Assembly: GCF_000346465.2 (NCBI RefSeq)
Contig: NC_034011.1
Coordinates: 3,309,508 to 3,373,507 of the forward strand
Source: Prunus persica
Lineage: Eukaryota > Streptophyta > Magnoliopsida > Rosales > Rosaceae
Reading direction: 5' to 3'
DNA: 64,000 nt
Part shown: piece by piece, positions 1 to 12,755 of the stretch
Layout: every line of letters starts with the position of its first letter
Numbering within the stretch: the stretch's first letter is position 1
Translations under genes and position numbers: made by a program
Notes under the pieces: generated by a model
Seen by the model: only the letters and a program-made list of their open reading frames with translations
Databases searched by the model: none
What the model was told of the DNA's origin: nothing

Positions 1-2
1 AT

Positions 3-113
3 CCAGATTCCAGTGTCAGTGGCAGAAGCCTTCGTATAGAGAAAGAAGGGAGAAGGAGAAAGCAACCAATGTCTGAGACATTCAGCCAGCAGCAGAAAAA
101 TTTAATGAGTTAG
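3..113 (+). CDS. Possible C-terminal end of an unidentified gene entering from the left
   Basis: The third forward frame is open from the window edge to a TAG at 111-113 and encodes 36 residues that are basic in the middle and end in QQQKNLMS. The composition is unlike the AT-rich non-coding DNA that follows, so this could be the last exon of a gene whose body lies outside the window. No family is recognisable, and a chance open frame of this length is also possible. Confidence 0.3.
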   Translation, partial: PDSSVSGRSLRIEKEGRRRKQPMSETFSQQQKNLMS

Positions 114-2155
114 TTAATACATTAAAAAACAAGGTGCTTGGGTCAACTTTTTACAGGTTGGTAGGTGGGGAGCAGCCAGGCTTTGTACCTCCATCCATTC
201 TGAGCCCTCCATTTGGACCTTCAACAGCATAGCATTTAAGAATTCGGGTGGCCTTGATTGTCTTAAAGGTACCTCCAAAATCCCAGATGATCACATTAAC
301 ACGTTAGCAACATTATCTTCGTTTTAGTTTTGTTTGCTTTTGCCCCTCTGTCTCTCTCTGTCTCTATTTTAATTTTTGATTCATGCAATGGATGTAACAA
401 TGTGCAGTGGAAAAGCTATTTCTTAGAATTTGTTTAGTAAACTACTAATTTCTTGAGGTTTGTGCTGTGAAAATAAGTCTGATAAAAAGAAAAGCTTGGT
501 ACAATCTCTCTCTAGCTGGTTTCTTTTAGGAAGTTAATAGGTATTGCTGTACCGTACTAATGGCTAATTTGAGTATGGATTTGTTGCAAATATTTTTGCC
601 TAAATGGGATTTATTTGGTCAGTAGGGACGTCATAAACAAAATATTAGTCATACATCAAAATGGACATGAAAAGGAAAGACTGGTAGGCACAGCAGAGGT
701 CAACTTCAAAAGCACCCCTACATACATACATGTATATATGCTGTTGATGGCCTAGGATTACCCAGTGAAGCCTATATATTGTATGAGACTTGAGTTTTCA
801 ATGTGTTGGTGTACCCAGTGAAGCCTATATATATATATATATATATGTCTCTCTCTCTCTCTCTCTCTCCCCCACCTGAAACTACAACAAGAGTGTGGAA
901 GAAGGTATTGATTCAGTTATTGTCCTTCAAAAGAAATTACACCAGCTGGTGCACACACATGATAACCTTCACCAAACACACAGGCCAAGGCTTTATGTCT
1001 TGTTATTATGGTCATTTTCAGACCTCCTCACTGAACACCAACTTGTTCATGCAAATTACCGAATGGGGAGAATCTGATTACATTTTCAAAAGAAAAATCA
1101 ATGGGTTCTGCATAAACTATCAACCAAGTACAAAATGATATATCGTTCTCAATATGTCTCCTAAAGACAAACCTCAGACTATCCCAACCCTCTAGCAGAA
1201 GAAGTAAACTTCCCTGAAGAATTTGAACAAATTTAAAATAAAGATCCATGGGAGAAAGAAGATTCAAGTATAATTATGTTAAGCAAATTTGAAGATAAAG
1301 ATTAATATTTATAAAACCGTATTCCTTGCAGGAAATACATCAAATGTGCCACATCCTAGTTGTGAAGCTTCTTGGTCAAACCACAATTTCTAGTTCTGCA
1401 CACCTGACAACTGAGAGTTTATGCATACATAAACCAGGGCAATCCACTTGTGGTTTCATGAGTAAAACCCAGATCATTCTACATTTTAGCCTTTCAACAC
1501 TATCATTCATAAGCCCATCAAGTGAGTGTCCAAGGATAGTTCAAAGAATATACTGATCCACTGTTTTTCCACTGAATATTCCCATAAACTAATTTACTTT
1601 CTACAAGAGTTTACAGCAAAAAAGATTGGATATATTATATTCACATAACAATAAGGTTAGCAGCGCTATAAACCGAGATCTACTGGGAAGTTAGAATCTG
1701 ATTTGCTTCAATTGATTGTTGAGTAAGTTAATCTCAAGTCTCAACTATAGTGAACAGAAACTGCATAAAGCAGTTATATGCATACCAGGTTAGTGATATC
1801 AACTTATGTATTAAAATACAAAACAAGGATGCTACAAGCCTACAACAATTTTCCCCTTCTCCAACACACAAGAAATGCCAAATGGAAATCAACATATATA
1901 TGGTAGATGTAACTACCATTGTCATGGTTTTATTTAGCATCTACAGTTGGGGTGTTTATGGCCACCCTCGAGATATAAATCGAAATTAATGTCTTGTAAA
2001 CAATATAATCAAAGAATACGACATCATAATCATTTTTTAGGAATCATGAGAGAAATAACACAAAGATTGACAATACAATATTAGATTTGTCCCATTTACT
2101 CCAAATGAGAGCAAAACTTGCGAAGCATGCTTACAACTGAGGCTCAACCAACCTC
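114..2155. other. Intergenic DNA, no supported gene
   Basis: AT-rich sequence with only short frames on either strand and no recognisable protein. The first few hundred bases could be the 3' untranslated region of the gene on the left edge. A direct repeat of about 20 bp (CCCAGTGAAGCCTATATAT) occurs near 760 and again near 814, just before the microsatellite at 827. Confidence 0.5.
827..869. repeat. Compound (AT)n-(CT)n microsatellite
   Basis: A run of AT dinucleotides at about 827-846 is followed at once by a run of CT dinucleotides to about 869. It is a simple sequence repeat and likely polymorphic. Confidence 0.9.
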
Positions 2156-2739
2156 TCACTTAGGAGATGAGTCATGACTGCTGGATTCTTTCTTAGGATG
2201 AATTGCCTCAACAATGGCTTCGACTTCTTCCTTAATTCGTTCAAACACACCCGGGCCTTTGACTTCATCTACTGGGGTGGTTTCATCTATGTCATCACTC
2301 GTTCCATGCGTTTCTTTGTGATGTTTTGGTGATTTATCAGCATGATGTCCTAGTGATTTCTCTGCCATTTCAAAATACATAAAGAGATAAATCTATAATT
2401 TAAAGGGGATTTCACTAATAGAAATTCAATTTCCATATGATCTTTTTTTAACTAAATAAACACTACCCACCTCATAAAACTATCAATTTTACATAAAACC
2501 CATCACCAAAATTAAAATTTTCAGAAGATTAATAGATTTATCCTTGAAATAATTTCAGAACTATAAAACTCTACCCAGAAAAAAAAAAAAAAAAAAAAAG
2601 AGGACAAAAATATGCAAGAACTAAAAAGTGCAGATGATATCATGTTAAATATGGGGTTCTGTAAATACAAAGAAATGAAAGTATAGGACTTTAAAGTACC
2701 TGAGAGAGAGTCCTTGAGCTCTGTTTTTGGTTCTGCCAT
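2156..2739 (-). CDS. Small conserved-looking plant protein, two exons, 81 residues, function unknown
   Basis: Exon 1 is 2700-2739 (ATG at 2739) and exon 2 is 2156-2361. The donor CTCAG|GTACTT and acceptor GCAG|AGAAA join in phase to give an 81-residue protein starting MAEPKTELKDSLSEKS and ending SSSHDSSPK. The middle is rich in His, Lys and Asp. It is followed by an amphipathic, probably helical segment containing GPGVFERIKEEVEAIVEAI and then HPKK. I see no signal peptide or membrane segment, so a soluble protein is likely. I recognise the FERxKEEVEAIVxAIHPKK style of C-terminus as one seen in small plant proteins of unknown function, but cannot name a characterised member. The intron carries a 20-bp A run at about 2579-2599 (T run on the coding strand). 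Confidence 0.7.
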
Positions 2740-3158
2740 GGGAGCTTCTGTGAGAAATTTGATGGGTCTGCTAAGACAGTTTGGTTCTCTGTTTCAGATT
2801 GTGCCCCTATTTTACTCGAGAGGCGATTTCAGCATCTTGGTCGTTAACATGTGGAACTCACAATTGGTGAGGGCCATCAGATGATTTTGGGCGGTTGAGA
2901 AGCAGCTGCACGAAGAGCTAAAACAGTGTCCATGAAGCTTCAAACTGGATTCAGTGTTGGCCCAGTAATGCCCATAACCCAGTGGCGAGCCCAATGAAGC
3001 CGAAGCCCCAAGTGTGCATCCAATAAATCATTGCACGATCCACAGGACAAATAATAAGCTGGAATTGGGATGTCATGTGATGGAAATTTTGTGTGTGTGT
3101 GTGTGTGCGCGCGCGAGTGTGAGACCCTAACACCGACGCATAATGTTACTAATGAATT
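2740..3158. other. Upstream flank of the small gene, with (GT)n/(GC)n microsatellite
   Basis: Probable promoter side of the minus-strand gene at 2739. A GT run passing into GC and GA dinucleotides lies at about 3090-3116. No gene is supported. Confidence 0.5.
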
Positions 3159-3359
3159 CAAGATGTACAGTCCTGATCTCTTGGACTACAGGGGTCCAAG
3201 AGATTTGTGGTCACTCACCGTTGGATGTAAATTCAACGGTTCACTCACTCTTGCACTCCTTTTAAAAAACTTTTTTGAACTACTGGATTAATATCCAACG
3301 GTGGGTGACTACAATCTCTTGGACTCCTGTGGTCCAAGAGATCGGGACTGTCAAGATGT
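3159..3359. mobile_element. hAT-type MITE with long imperfect terminal inverted repeats
   Basis: The element proper is 3167-3351 (185 bp), flanked by the 8-bp direct repeat CAAGATGT at 3159-3166 and 3352-3359. About 60 bp at each end are inverted copies of each other with scattered mismatches (start ACAGTCCTGATCTC on the left, ACAGTCCCGATCTC on the right read inward). Each arm also contains its own small palindrome (ATCTCTTGGAC ... GTCCAAGAGAT), so the transcript could fold as nested hairpins. An 8-bp duplication and the lack of coding capacity fit a non-autonomous hAT element. Confidence 0.8.
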
Positions 3360-4368
3360 AAGAATAACATGTTTTTCATTATTTCGAATAAAGAAATAGA
3401 TTATATTTGTCAAAAAGTATAAAGTTTCTTGTGATTTACATCATGTCGAAAAATAAATAACTTTTGGGACATGAAAGTAAAAGTTTGAAATATTATTATG
3501 TGAAGTAATCTTGTAGCTAATGCTTAAATTTTTTGTATGAATGATTATATAACTTTGTGAGAGAGGATGAAAAAATGGGTTATAATTAGTTTTAGGATTA
3601 GGTAGGTCAAACATCAATTTCTTGTAACGTAATTAAAAGAAAAGGAATTTTTTTCGGTGAACAAAGAAAGGGAATTTTCAAGACGCTCCCTTTGTGGAAA
3701 CCAAGACTATGCCAACAGATTGATAATTTCCAGATTATTTCCCCATGTTTGTTATAGGGCAGCAGCCTGCAACAGGATTGCAAAACGCGTGGAAACGTTT
3801 ACAAATTACTTTTCAATGGCATAAAAATTTGCTGAAAGTGATGTTAGTAGGGTCCAAGGAAACATTGTGTAATAATTTGTCTGTGAAAAAGAAAACATGT
3901 GGGGGAGAAGGGAATTAAGATTTGCCTTCTCGGTTTTCTAATTTGACACTACAACTTGTGGAAATTTTGGTAATAACATGTTCATTCCTTCGATTAAAAA
4001 TAATAATAATATAAAATTCAAAGGACTTGTGAGACATTTGGTGAATTTAATGAAATTGATCTCATGACATTTGGGAGAGTGCAATGAAAAAACCTTGTCA
4101 TAAACATTAGACAAAGTTGCTACTTCCTGTTTTCTTGGATTTTGGCTTAACATTTCCCTCTCAGTTCCTCTCTATCTCTGAGTAAAAGCAATGAAGTGAA
4201 TGACACATTCTTGACAAGTATCTTAAGGTTTTAAGTTTGGCTGGCTGACCCTCTCTTCCACACACAGACAAAACAGACATAAATTTTTCATAACATTTCG
4301 TTCCAAAGATAGTAAATGTACCTGGTAAATGCCTTAGAAAATATTAATTGGCAAGTGTTCGAACACTC
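3360..4368. other. Intergenic DNA, no supported gene
   Basis: AT-rich, with only short frames and no recognisable products. Similarity to the flank of the second IQM copy begins towards its right end. Confidence 0.5.
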
Positions 4369-5608
4369 CTATATATATATATAACCTTTGAACACTTCAA
4401 GTTAAGCCAATTTTCTCTTCCGATTCAAGAAACCGTATAACTGGACTGCATTTTCTGCAATCATTTATAGGACCTGTAAAGTTGATTATAGTTGTTGTTC
4501 TAAGGAGGGAAGTGATCTGGTTTAGTTAGAAGTAAGCAAAGTAATTGCTCTGGACAGAGAGACCCTTGTATTTATATTCAGGTGAGATACCTTCGTCTAA
4601 ATATTTCTTATTTGTATTTATATTCAGGTGATCTGGTTAAGATACTAATTTTGAGAATTTCTTAATGTGGATCAATTTATCATTTATTGCAAGATAGAGA
4701 ATTCAGTCAGAAATCTTGAAATAACCCCGTTTAAGTTTTTCATGAGTTTAATCATGGTCAAAGTGAAAAATTGGTTTTGTTTTAATATTTTTCATTTTTT
4801 TGCAGAAAAATGAAATTGAAAGTCCCATATAATGAATGGCTCCAATCCTATTATAAAACCTCACACCTGCTAAACATGTAGTTAAGTTTGGGACAATATC
4901 GATGTTGTTAGTGGTAGGTCAATGATCCGTCCCTCTGATAATATCAATATATATATTTATTGGAGTTTATTTTTTCGTTTGAAATTGGCTCTGGACAAAG
5001 GCGTTATTAACATTATCATCGAACTGGGCTCTTGTTATTCATCTTGTTCAGCATATTGATTCCTCACGTTTACACCGCCTTACTAGTTTGCTACAAGATT
5101 AGTTTGGTCTCCTTAGCCAATTTGAGAATTATATATGTATTGTGGTGAAAATGTGCAGGGCATTTTAGTAATCAAATTAATTTGGATTCTGATTCATGAA
5201 AGTTAGTAAACAATAACAATGGGAATCAACCCCATTCCCTTGCTAATTCCATATGTTTAGTAAACAACTTAATGGGAATGATTCTTCCCATACTGATTCA
5301 GTAGTTCCCTGATTCCTAAATTCTCTAATTCCTTACCTTCTCCATTACTGATACGTAAACAGTCCTTGAAATCTTAACACAATCATATGAACAAAAATTA
5401 TACAATTCTCAAAGTGGGGATAGACATGTGTTTCTTTAATATTTAGTGTGAGTTTATATGATCCATATTGAGAATGGATGTAGAATTTATGATTAAAAAT
5501 TCATAACTTAATTCTCTCTTTTCCTGAAGAATTGAAGATTTCATTTTAAACTCTAAACAAGAGCTTCTGCAAATCTTGTAGCAGTAAAAGGTGACCGGAA
5601 TAATACAA
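4369..5608 (+). promoter_or_regulatory. Promoter, leader exon and 5' leader intron of the left IQM copy
   Basis: A TATATA run at 4369-4386 is followed by leader sequence that resembles the leader of the right copy (AACACTTCAAGTT in both; TATTCAG|GTGAGA donor at 4581 here and at 9924 there). The leader intron would run to just before the ATG at 5609. This shows that the tandem duplication included the promoter. Confidence 0.55.
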
Positions 5609-7846
5609 ATGGTCGTACTGACATCCACCAATTTTAAATCCAAGAGAAAAGCAACATCTAGAACAGTTAGCTTCAGAAAACTGATTTGAGCAAAGCCAAC
5701 AAATCTCATGGGCTGGAAAAAGTGATTTCTCAAGAACCTATAAGCAGCAAGAAAAGGAAAACAGGAGAGCTAAATTTGAGGACAGGTGATTCATTGAAGA
5801 CTACACAGGAAAAACCTGATAGTTTCATTGAGAAGTTCAATCCAACAATTTCTTTAACCAAGCCAGAAGATTGGTTTTCTCCCCGGTCCCCAAGGGAGCT
5901 TGATGCAGCAGCAATCAAGCTGCAGAAAGTTTACAAGAGTTACCGAACTAGACGAAACATTGCAGATTGCTCTATGGTTGCTGAGGAGCTATGGTTTGTT
6001 CTGTTTTCATTTCCTATTCTGCTGCACATAGTCGTAATTCGCATAGTACATTCGTGCTTATTCTCTTCTTTTAATTGTTGCAGGTGGCAGGCATTAGACT
6101 TTGCTGCTCTTAGGCGAAGCTCTGTGTCCTTCTTTGGTTCTGGTAAATCAGAAACTGCAGTTTCAAGATGGGCAAGGGCTAGAACAAGGGCTGCCAAGGT
6201 GATCTCTTCCTGTACATTTCACCTGCATTCAAAGTTACTTAGCTTTTTTACAAGATTTTGAACATTAGCAAATTCTTCAATATCATTCATAGATTTTGAA
6301 AAATCTATCCATGTGTTTCTTTGTTTTGAACTTTGACAAATACCAAAATGGATACCTAATTTATTTGAAGATCTTGACTTGTAAGCCTCTTATGATATTG
6401 TACACATTAAAGTGTTGATAGAGAAGCATTTGGTTGATTAATGTAGGTTGGGAAGGGTTTGACCACGGATGAGAAGGCTCCAAAATTAGCTCTAAGACAT
6501 TGGCTTGAGGCTGTAAGCTCACATTAAGAATATTCACATACTCTGTATGAAGCCTATTTTTTCCATTCAACATGGTAAAATAAAGTGTCAAATGAATTTT
6601 GTGTAGGAAGACAACATTGAGAATCCATAGACAATTAGTTCTTTTCCTTACATTTCACATGTATGCTTAGTTTGGTACACAAAATAGCATGGATTAGGAC
6701 CAAAATAAAAATAAAAATAAAGGCATGCATGGACTAATTTCTTTACATCACAATGAGTGGGGAACTATTATGTTCAGAGCAAGCATGCTTACCTTCTGCT
6801 TGTTCGGTACAGATTGATCCGCACCATCGTTATGGACAAAATCTGCACTTGTATTATGATGTTTGGTTTAGTAGTGGGAGCTTTCAACCTTTCTTCTACT
6901 GGTAGAATCCCTACAGAAACCAATTTTTCTGTTTTGGACTTGTTGAGGCTTATTTTGTAACCTTGTGATGCTCTATCCAAAAATGAAGGTTGGATGTTGG
7001 AGATGGCAAAGAAGTAAATCTTGACAAGTGCCCAAGAACTGATCTGCAGGGTCAATGCATCAAGTACCTTGGACCAGTAAGTATCAAAACATTTAATTAC
7101 TTTCCCATATATATATATATATATATATAAGTTTCTATTTTAATTCTAAGTTTTGCTTTGTTAATGATGTGTTATCTATATTGCTCTCACAGAAAGAGAG
7201 GGAAGCTTATGAAGTGATTGTGAAAAGTGGGAAGCTTGTGTACAGACAAAGTAGGAAACTTGTGAATACTGCTGAGGGTTGTAAATGGATCTTTGTCCTC
7301 AGCACATCAAGGAAAATGTATGTTGGGGAGAAGAAGAAAGGCCTTTTCCAGCACTCTACTTTTCTAGCTGGAGGTGCCACAATTGCAGCAGGGAGAATTG
7401 TTGCCTTTAATGGGGTTCTTGAGGTTTGCTGCTTAATTGCTTAAACACACCCAAAATACAACATTACATTAAAATTTTCTTCCCATCATTCATGAACCTT
7501 TTATCTCCGTACTGTTCAGGCTGTATGGTCCTACAGCGGTCACTACCGCCCGACGGAAGAGAATTTTATGGAGTTCATTAGCTTCTTAGAGGAGCATCAG
7601 CTGGACTTAACAGATGTTAAAGTAATTCTCCCTAAGCCTTCATATTGATGACTTGCACAATGGAGCATTTTCATATGATATCTCATTAAGCCTAATTACA
7701 TTTTCCCAATTTATTGTTCTCTGCAGAAATATCCTATAGATGATGATGTTCCACCTTCTTGTGCTCCCAAGAAAGAGATGAAGTCAGATATCACATCTGC
7801 TAATGTTGATGTTGTTTGTGTATATTCACATGTTTTACACATGTAA
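5609..7846 (+). pseudogene. Decayed tandem copy of an IQM (IQ-motif calmodulin-binding) gene
   Basis: All eight exons of the right-hand IQM gene have counterparts here: 5609-5993, 6084-6198, 6447-6512, 6813-6901, 6989-7076, 7193-7423, 7520-7621 and 7727-7846, with GT-AG sites in place. Two defects stand out. In exon 1 a 1-bp deletion near 5675 puts the ATG at 5609 out of frame and gives a TGA at 5687-5689; the downstream frame has no ATG until after the IQ motif. The last exon matches the intact copy for only about 25 codons, then runs into unrelated AT-rich DNA and stops at 7846, so the roughly 100-residue tail is missing. Exons 2-7 remain open, including the IQ motif [16 protein letters not shown] in exon 1, so the decay looks recent. 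A sequencing error at the frameshift is possible, but it would not restore the C-terminus. Confidence 0.75.
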
Positions 7847-9491
7847 TTAACCTAGACATATGTATATATTTCACACATGTATATCCAAATTCTTATATCT
7901 TTTACATGTATATATTTCACATGTTTCAATTTCATTTATATGTATATAAATTCCTCTCTTTCTCTAATTTTTATTCTCATATTGAACCACATCTATATAA
8001 CCATTGTTGATTAGTGATTGATCTATACTTGAACGCTTAGTCTGAACATTGACTAACATTTTCGATGATTAGACTAAATATCAATATGAACCGAGCGAAA
8101 GTCAGTTATGAGATTTGAATGCATGACTTTCTCTAACAAAATGGAAATTGAATTTCTCTAACATATGTATATAAGTAGTTGTTGGAAATTTGAATCTCAT
8201 TAAACTTTATTGATGGCGATGGGTTAGACAGGAAAATGGCAAGAAGGGAATGAGAGGTTGCTCATGTTAATGACCCACCCTTGAGTTTCTATGCCAGAAC
8301 TCTATACATACGCTTGTAGCTGTAAGCCCATCTCTTTTGAATCTTAGATCGATAGTCATAATCTTGCATGGCTTTAGCTTCAATCAAGGCTTTAAACATG
8401 CTTTTCTTATTCATTTTAAACAAAGGCAAACTCACATGTTAACAAATTGTTAGAAATAGATCAATAATGTATATCAAACTTTGGTAATATAATTAATTTT
8501 GGCATTGGTTTTTAGAGAAATGCGACGAAACTACAGTAAATATAAGAGATTAATTCAAATATGAACGAGTCCACAATACTGATATTTCTTAACATAAAAT
8601 ATTTGGCGATTAAAATAGGAATATTTAACCCATTAAAGTAGCATTTCCCTTCATTTGATTAAAGAAAAACCCAGTTGAGTCAATTGAGGTTGTGGAATAT
8701 TTAACCCAAAATAAATAAATAAATAAATAAATAAGAAAAGAACAAGAACTTTTTGGGCAATAAGTATTTGTCTTTGACCCAGTTGAATTGTACAGAACAA
8801 CATCGGAGTGAGGCAGTGACATGAAGCTTCGGTCGCAAGTCAAATACTTCGCAGTTTTCTTGTTCTTTACCCCATTGCCTGGTGGAGTCTTTTCACAACA
8901 TTTGAACAAGGATGGAGTTAGGATGAGCCTTTTCACAACATTTGATAGGGATGGATTCTGGATTTCAAATTGGGGTGGGTTAAAAATTCGACACTACGAG
9001 TGAATTTAATTGATTAAAAAAAAACACACATAATCAGGATGACTTAATGAATTTTACCCCTCAAAACACATCTAGTACACATCTCTTTTATGTTTTCTTC
9101 GAGTGTGTAAAGTGAAAGGGGGTTATGTTCTATAATTTAAAAAAGAAAAAAGAAAAAAAAAGAGGAGTTGTTTTCGACTTCGACCAAAAAATGAAAGAGG
9201 CAGGGGTCTTTGGCCTCTTTCCTTTTTGTACCCAAAAAAAAGAAAAGAAAAAACTGGGTGAAGGGGGGATTATGAGAATGCAGTGCATGGCTGTCCATTG
9301 GGTGGGTTGGGTATGTTAGTTTAGGCTTGAAAAGATAAATTCACCTGGGCTATAGCCTAGGTTAGTCAAAGGTAGGTCCGTCCCTGCATTTGACGATTTC
9401 TCTTCATTTCTGGTTGTCTCAATCTCTACTCTCTCTTCTAAGCAATTATCATTCTTGCTTGACTAGTATGTTACAAAATGTCATGTTTGAC

Positions 9492-9542
<51 letters not shown>

Positions 9543-9828
9543 ATGATCATGGCTCATGTTAAATTTAACGTAACATTTTGTTCCAAATAAAGTAAGCATA
9601 CACAAATATATTGGGAACTTTGAACACTTCAAGTTCAAGAATCAAACCCCTCGTGGGGTTGTCAAAATCATGCCAAGTTTTCTTTCTCCTTTTGTTTTTT
9701 CATTCAAAACACCCCGTTTGATGGGACCAAATTTCAAACACTTCTATTTTCTGCACTTTTTGTCTAATACGTGTTGGAAGTTGCCTTACCAACTACAAAC
9801 ATTCAACCAACTTCTTTTCATTGAGTAG
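7847..9828. other. Spacer between the IQM copies, with microsatellites
   Basis: AT-rich DNA with no supported gene. It contains imperfect repeats of the TTCACATG / ACATGTATATA type (7830-7960), an AAAT run (8711-8733), a direct repeat of about 19 bp (CCTTTTCACAACATTTGA, near 8887 and 8928) and a (TC)n microsatellite at about 9495-9541. From about 9545 it becomes similar to the promoter of the left IQM copy. Confidence 0.5.
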
Positions 9829-10300
9829 TATATAAAGGAGGCAAGTGGTCTAATTTAGAAATGCACCAAACCAAGTTACTGCTTGAGTTGAGATAGGGGG
9901 AGACAGGGTTGCAATTTTATTCAGGTGAGAAAAACATGCATATTTCAAGTTGTTTGAGCTAGCTCTTGTGGTTGTTCTGCTGTCCTAATTTGATTAGTTT
10001 TTGACATTTAAAAAAAAAAAGAAAAAAGTTTTCGACATGTTTCGATTGGTTGATTATGGCCAAAGTGAAAATGTGGCTTAGTTGAATCAAAAGGAGATCT
10101 TTAAGAATGATGGGTTAATCTACTTTAGATTCAAAGCTCATCATATGAAAACATGCATATTTCAACTGAAGCTATTGCTTTGCTTTGCATGATTTGAGAA
10201 CAACTGAAAGAAGAATCATCTTCATTAAAAACTTACCTGCATTTGCTTAAGAATCAATTAGATATCTGTTTTCTGAGGCACATGCTTTTCGTTTTGGCAG
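9829..10300 (+). promoter_or_regulatory. TATA box, leader exon and leader intron of the intact IQM gene
   Basis: TATATAAAG at 9829-9837 is a good plant TATA box. A leader exon ends at 9924 (TATTCAG|GTGAGA) and a leader intron runs from 9925 to 10300 (GGCAG), 12 bases before the ATG at 10313. A long intron in the 5' leader often raises expression in plants, but that role is inference here. Confidence 0.6.
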
Positions 10301-10312
10301 AAATTTATAGAA

Positions 10313-12755
10313 ATGGTTACAATGACATCCGTCAGTGTGTCCAAGAAACAGAAGGCGACGACTGGAACAGTTAGCGTCGAACAAACTGATTTGAGCAACA
10401 CCATTAAATCTGATGAGCCAAATAAAATGATTATTGAAGAATCCATGAGCTGCAAGAAGAGGAAAGCAGGCCAGCTAAAGCTAGGGACAAATGCTTCTTT
10501 CAAGAACATAGAGGGAAGAATTGATAGTTCCATTGAGAAGTTCAATCCAATAATTTCTTTACCGGAGCCAAAAGATTTGTTTTCTCCGAGATATCCAAGT
10601 GAGCTTGATGCAGCTGCAATCAAGCTGCAGAAATTTTACAAGAGTTACCGGACCAGACGAAGCCTTGCAGATTGTGCTGTTGTAGTTGAGGAGCTATGGT
10701 TTGTTCTATTATCATCTCCTATTTCGCAGAACATAGTTGTTAAGCACATGCATATATGCTTATTCTCTTCATGTAATTGTTGCAGGTGGAAGGCATTGGA
10801 CTTTGCTGCTCTGAAACGGAGCTCTGTGTCATTCTTTGAATCTGATAAATCAGAAACTGCCGTGTCAAGATGGGCGCGGGCTAGGACGAGAGCTGCCAAG
10901 GTGATCTTTTGGTACATTGCAGTTAAAGTTACTTAGATTTTACAATATGTTGAAGATTATCAAATTCTTTGATACCATTAATTTCCAACATGTGTACCTA
11001 ATTGGCTAATTCAGTCTTTTTAAAGCCAGAAAATCCATTTGCTTATTTGTTTTGTATTTTGACCATGACCAAAATGCTTGACTAATTCAAAGTTTAGAAA
11101 TTCTTTTAAGAACCAAGAACTATTGCAGACACTGAGTGTTGATTTAAGTATCATATTGTTGATTGTAGGTTGGGAAAGGTTTGTCAAAGGATGAGAAGGC
11201 TCAGAAATTAGCTCTAAGACATTGGCTTGAGGCTGTAAGCTTACATTAGCAATACTCTCACTTTGTCTTTAACCAATGATTTTCATGGTTACATCATAAG
11301 CATGCTTACCTTCTGCTTATGATGTACAGATTGATCCACGCCATCGATATGGACACAATCTACACATGTATTATGATATCTGGTTTAACAGTGGGAGCTC
11401 TCAACCTTTTTTCTACTGGTATAACTCTGCAGAAACCAAAATTTTCTGTTTTAAAAATGTTATGGCTTTTTTTCTTCTTCTTCTTCTAATCTTTTCTGCA
11501 TATGAAATTAATGAAGGTTGGACGTTGGAGATGGCAAAGAAGAAAATCTTGAGGAGTGTTCGAGAACTGATCTGCAGCGTCAGTGCATCCAATACCTTGG
11601 ACCGGTAAGTATGAACATATGTAACTATTCTCCTAAAACACTGGAAAAATTAGAAATATACACTTCACTTATAGGTTAGCTGAGGCACTTCATCTATGTT
11701 GGTTTATTTATTTATATTACATTTTAAAATAGGAATATTAAGGGGTTTCATATGTGGTAACTGATGTCTTCTTATATGTATATTGCTCTCACAGAAAGAG
11801 AGAGAAGCTTATGAAGTGATTGTGGAGAGTGGGAAGCTTATGTACAGGCAAAGCGGGAACCTTGTGAGTACTGCTAAGGGTTCTAAGTGGATTTTTGTCC
11901 TCAGCGCATCGAGGAATTTGTACGTCGGGGAGAAGAAGAAAGGCCTTTTCCAGCACTCCTCTTTTGTATCTGGAGGTGCCACTATTGCATCCGGAAGATT
12001 AGTTGCTTGCAATGGGGTTCTTGAGGTGTGCCTCTTATTTGAGACATGGAGATTACATTTCCTGAGATGCATTTTTATCCCCCTATTTATTGAACCTTTG
12101 ATTTTCATGGTGTTCAGGCTGTATGGTGCTACAGCGGCCATTATCGCCCGACACAAGAGAGTCTTTTGGAGTTCATCAGCTTCTTAGAGGAGCAACAGAT
12201 GGACATGACAGATGTCAAGGTACTTGTTCTTAAGCCTTCATATTGGCTTTTGCATAATTGGCCTAAAACTTGGTTCATATGTATGATATGCTAAGTAATG
12301 TAAAATTCTGTTTCTCATTAAGCCAATCTAAAATTGCATTATTATTATTATTATTATTTTTTCTGCAGACATGTCCTACAGATGATGATGTTCCACCTTC
12401 ATATGCCACCAAGAAAGAGATGAACTCAGAGTCTATAACAAGCACCCTTGAGGAGACTAAAGAAAATGAGGCTGCCAGAGACACTGCTGCAGCCAACGTG
12501 GAGCCCCAAAAATTTGAGCTGGGCAGGCCTTTGTCATGCAAATGGAGTACCGGGGCCGGCCCTCGAATCGGGTGTGTAAGAGATTACCCAGCACAGCTGC
12601 AATCTCAGGCACTTGAGCAGGTCAATCTGTCACCTAGAGTCACACCAGAAATCTCTGTTAGCAATGCTCCAATCCCTTCACCAAGACCAAGTCCAAAGAT
12701 CCATCTCTCACCTAGGCTTGCATATATGGGACTTCCTAGCCCCAAGGTTACATAA
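10313..12755 (+). CDS. IQM-family calmodulin-binding protein, 8 exons, 487 residues
   Basis: Exons: 10313-10698, 10786-10900, 11169-11234, 11330-11418, 11517-11604, 11795-12025, 12118-12219, 12369-12755. All junctions are GT-AG and the spliced frame is open for 487 residues. One IQ motif ([16 protein letters not shown]) lies at about residues 100-116, followed by the family signature EELWWKALDFA across the exon 1/2 junction. The central block contains [33 protein letters not shown] and GHYRPT. The tail is Ser/Pro-rich with repeated SPR(V/P/L) motifs. IQM proteins of Arabidopsis bind calmodulin without needing calcium and act in stress and hormone responses; the exact orthologue is not assigned. 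The start is supported by the leader intron ending 12 bases upstream and by the counterpart ATG at 5609. Its left neighbour is a decayed tandem copy. Confidence 0.9.

Noticed and set aside
803..1138. Forward frame of 111 codons over the AT/CT microsatellite
   Set aside because: It is made partly of repeat translation (YIYIYM, SLSLSLS) and has no recognisable domain or splice context.
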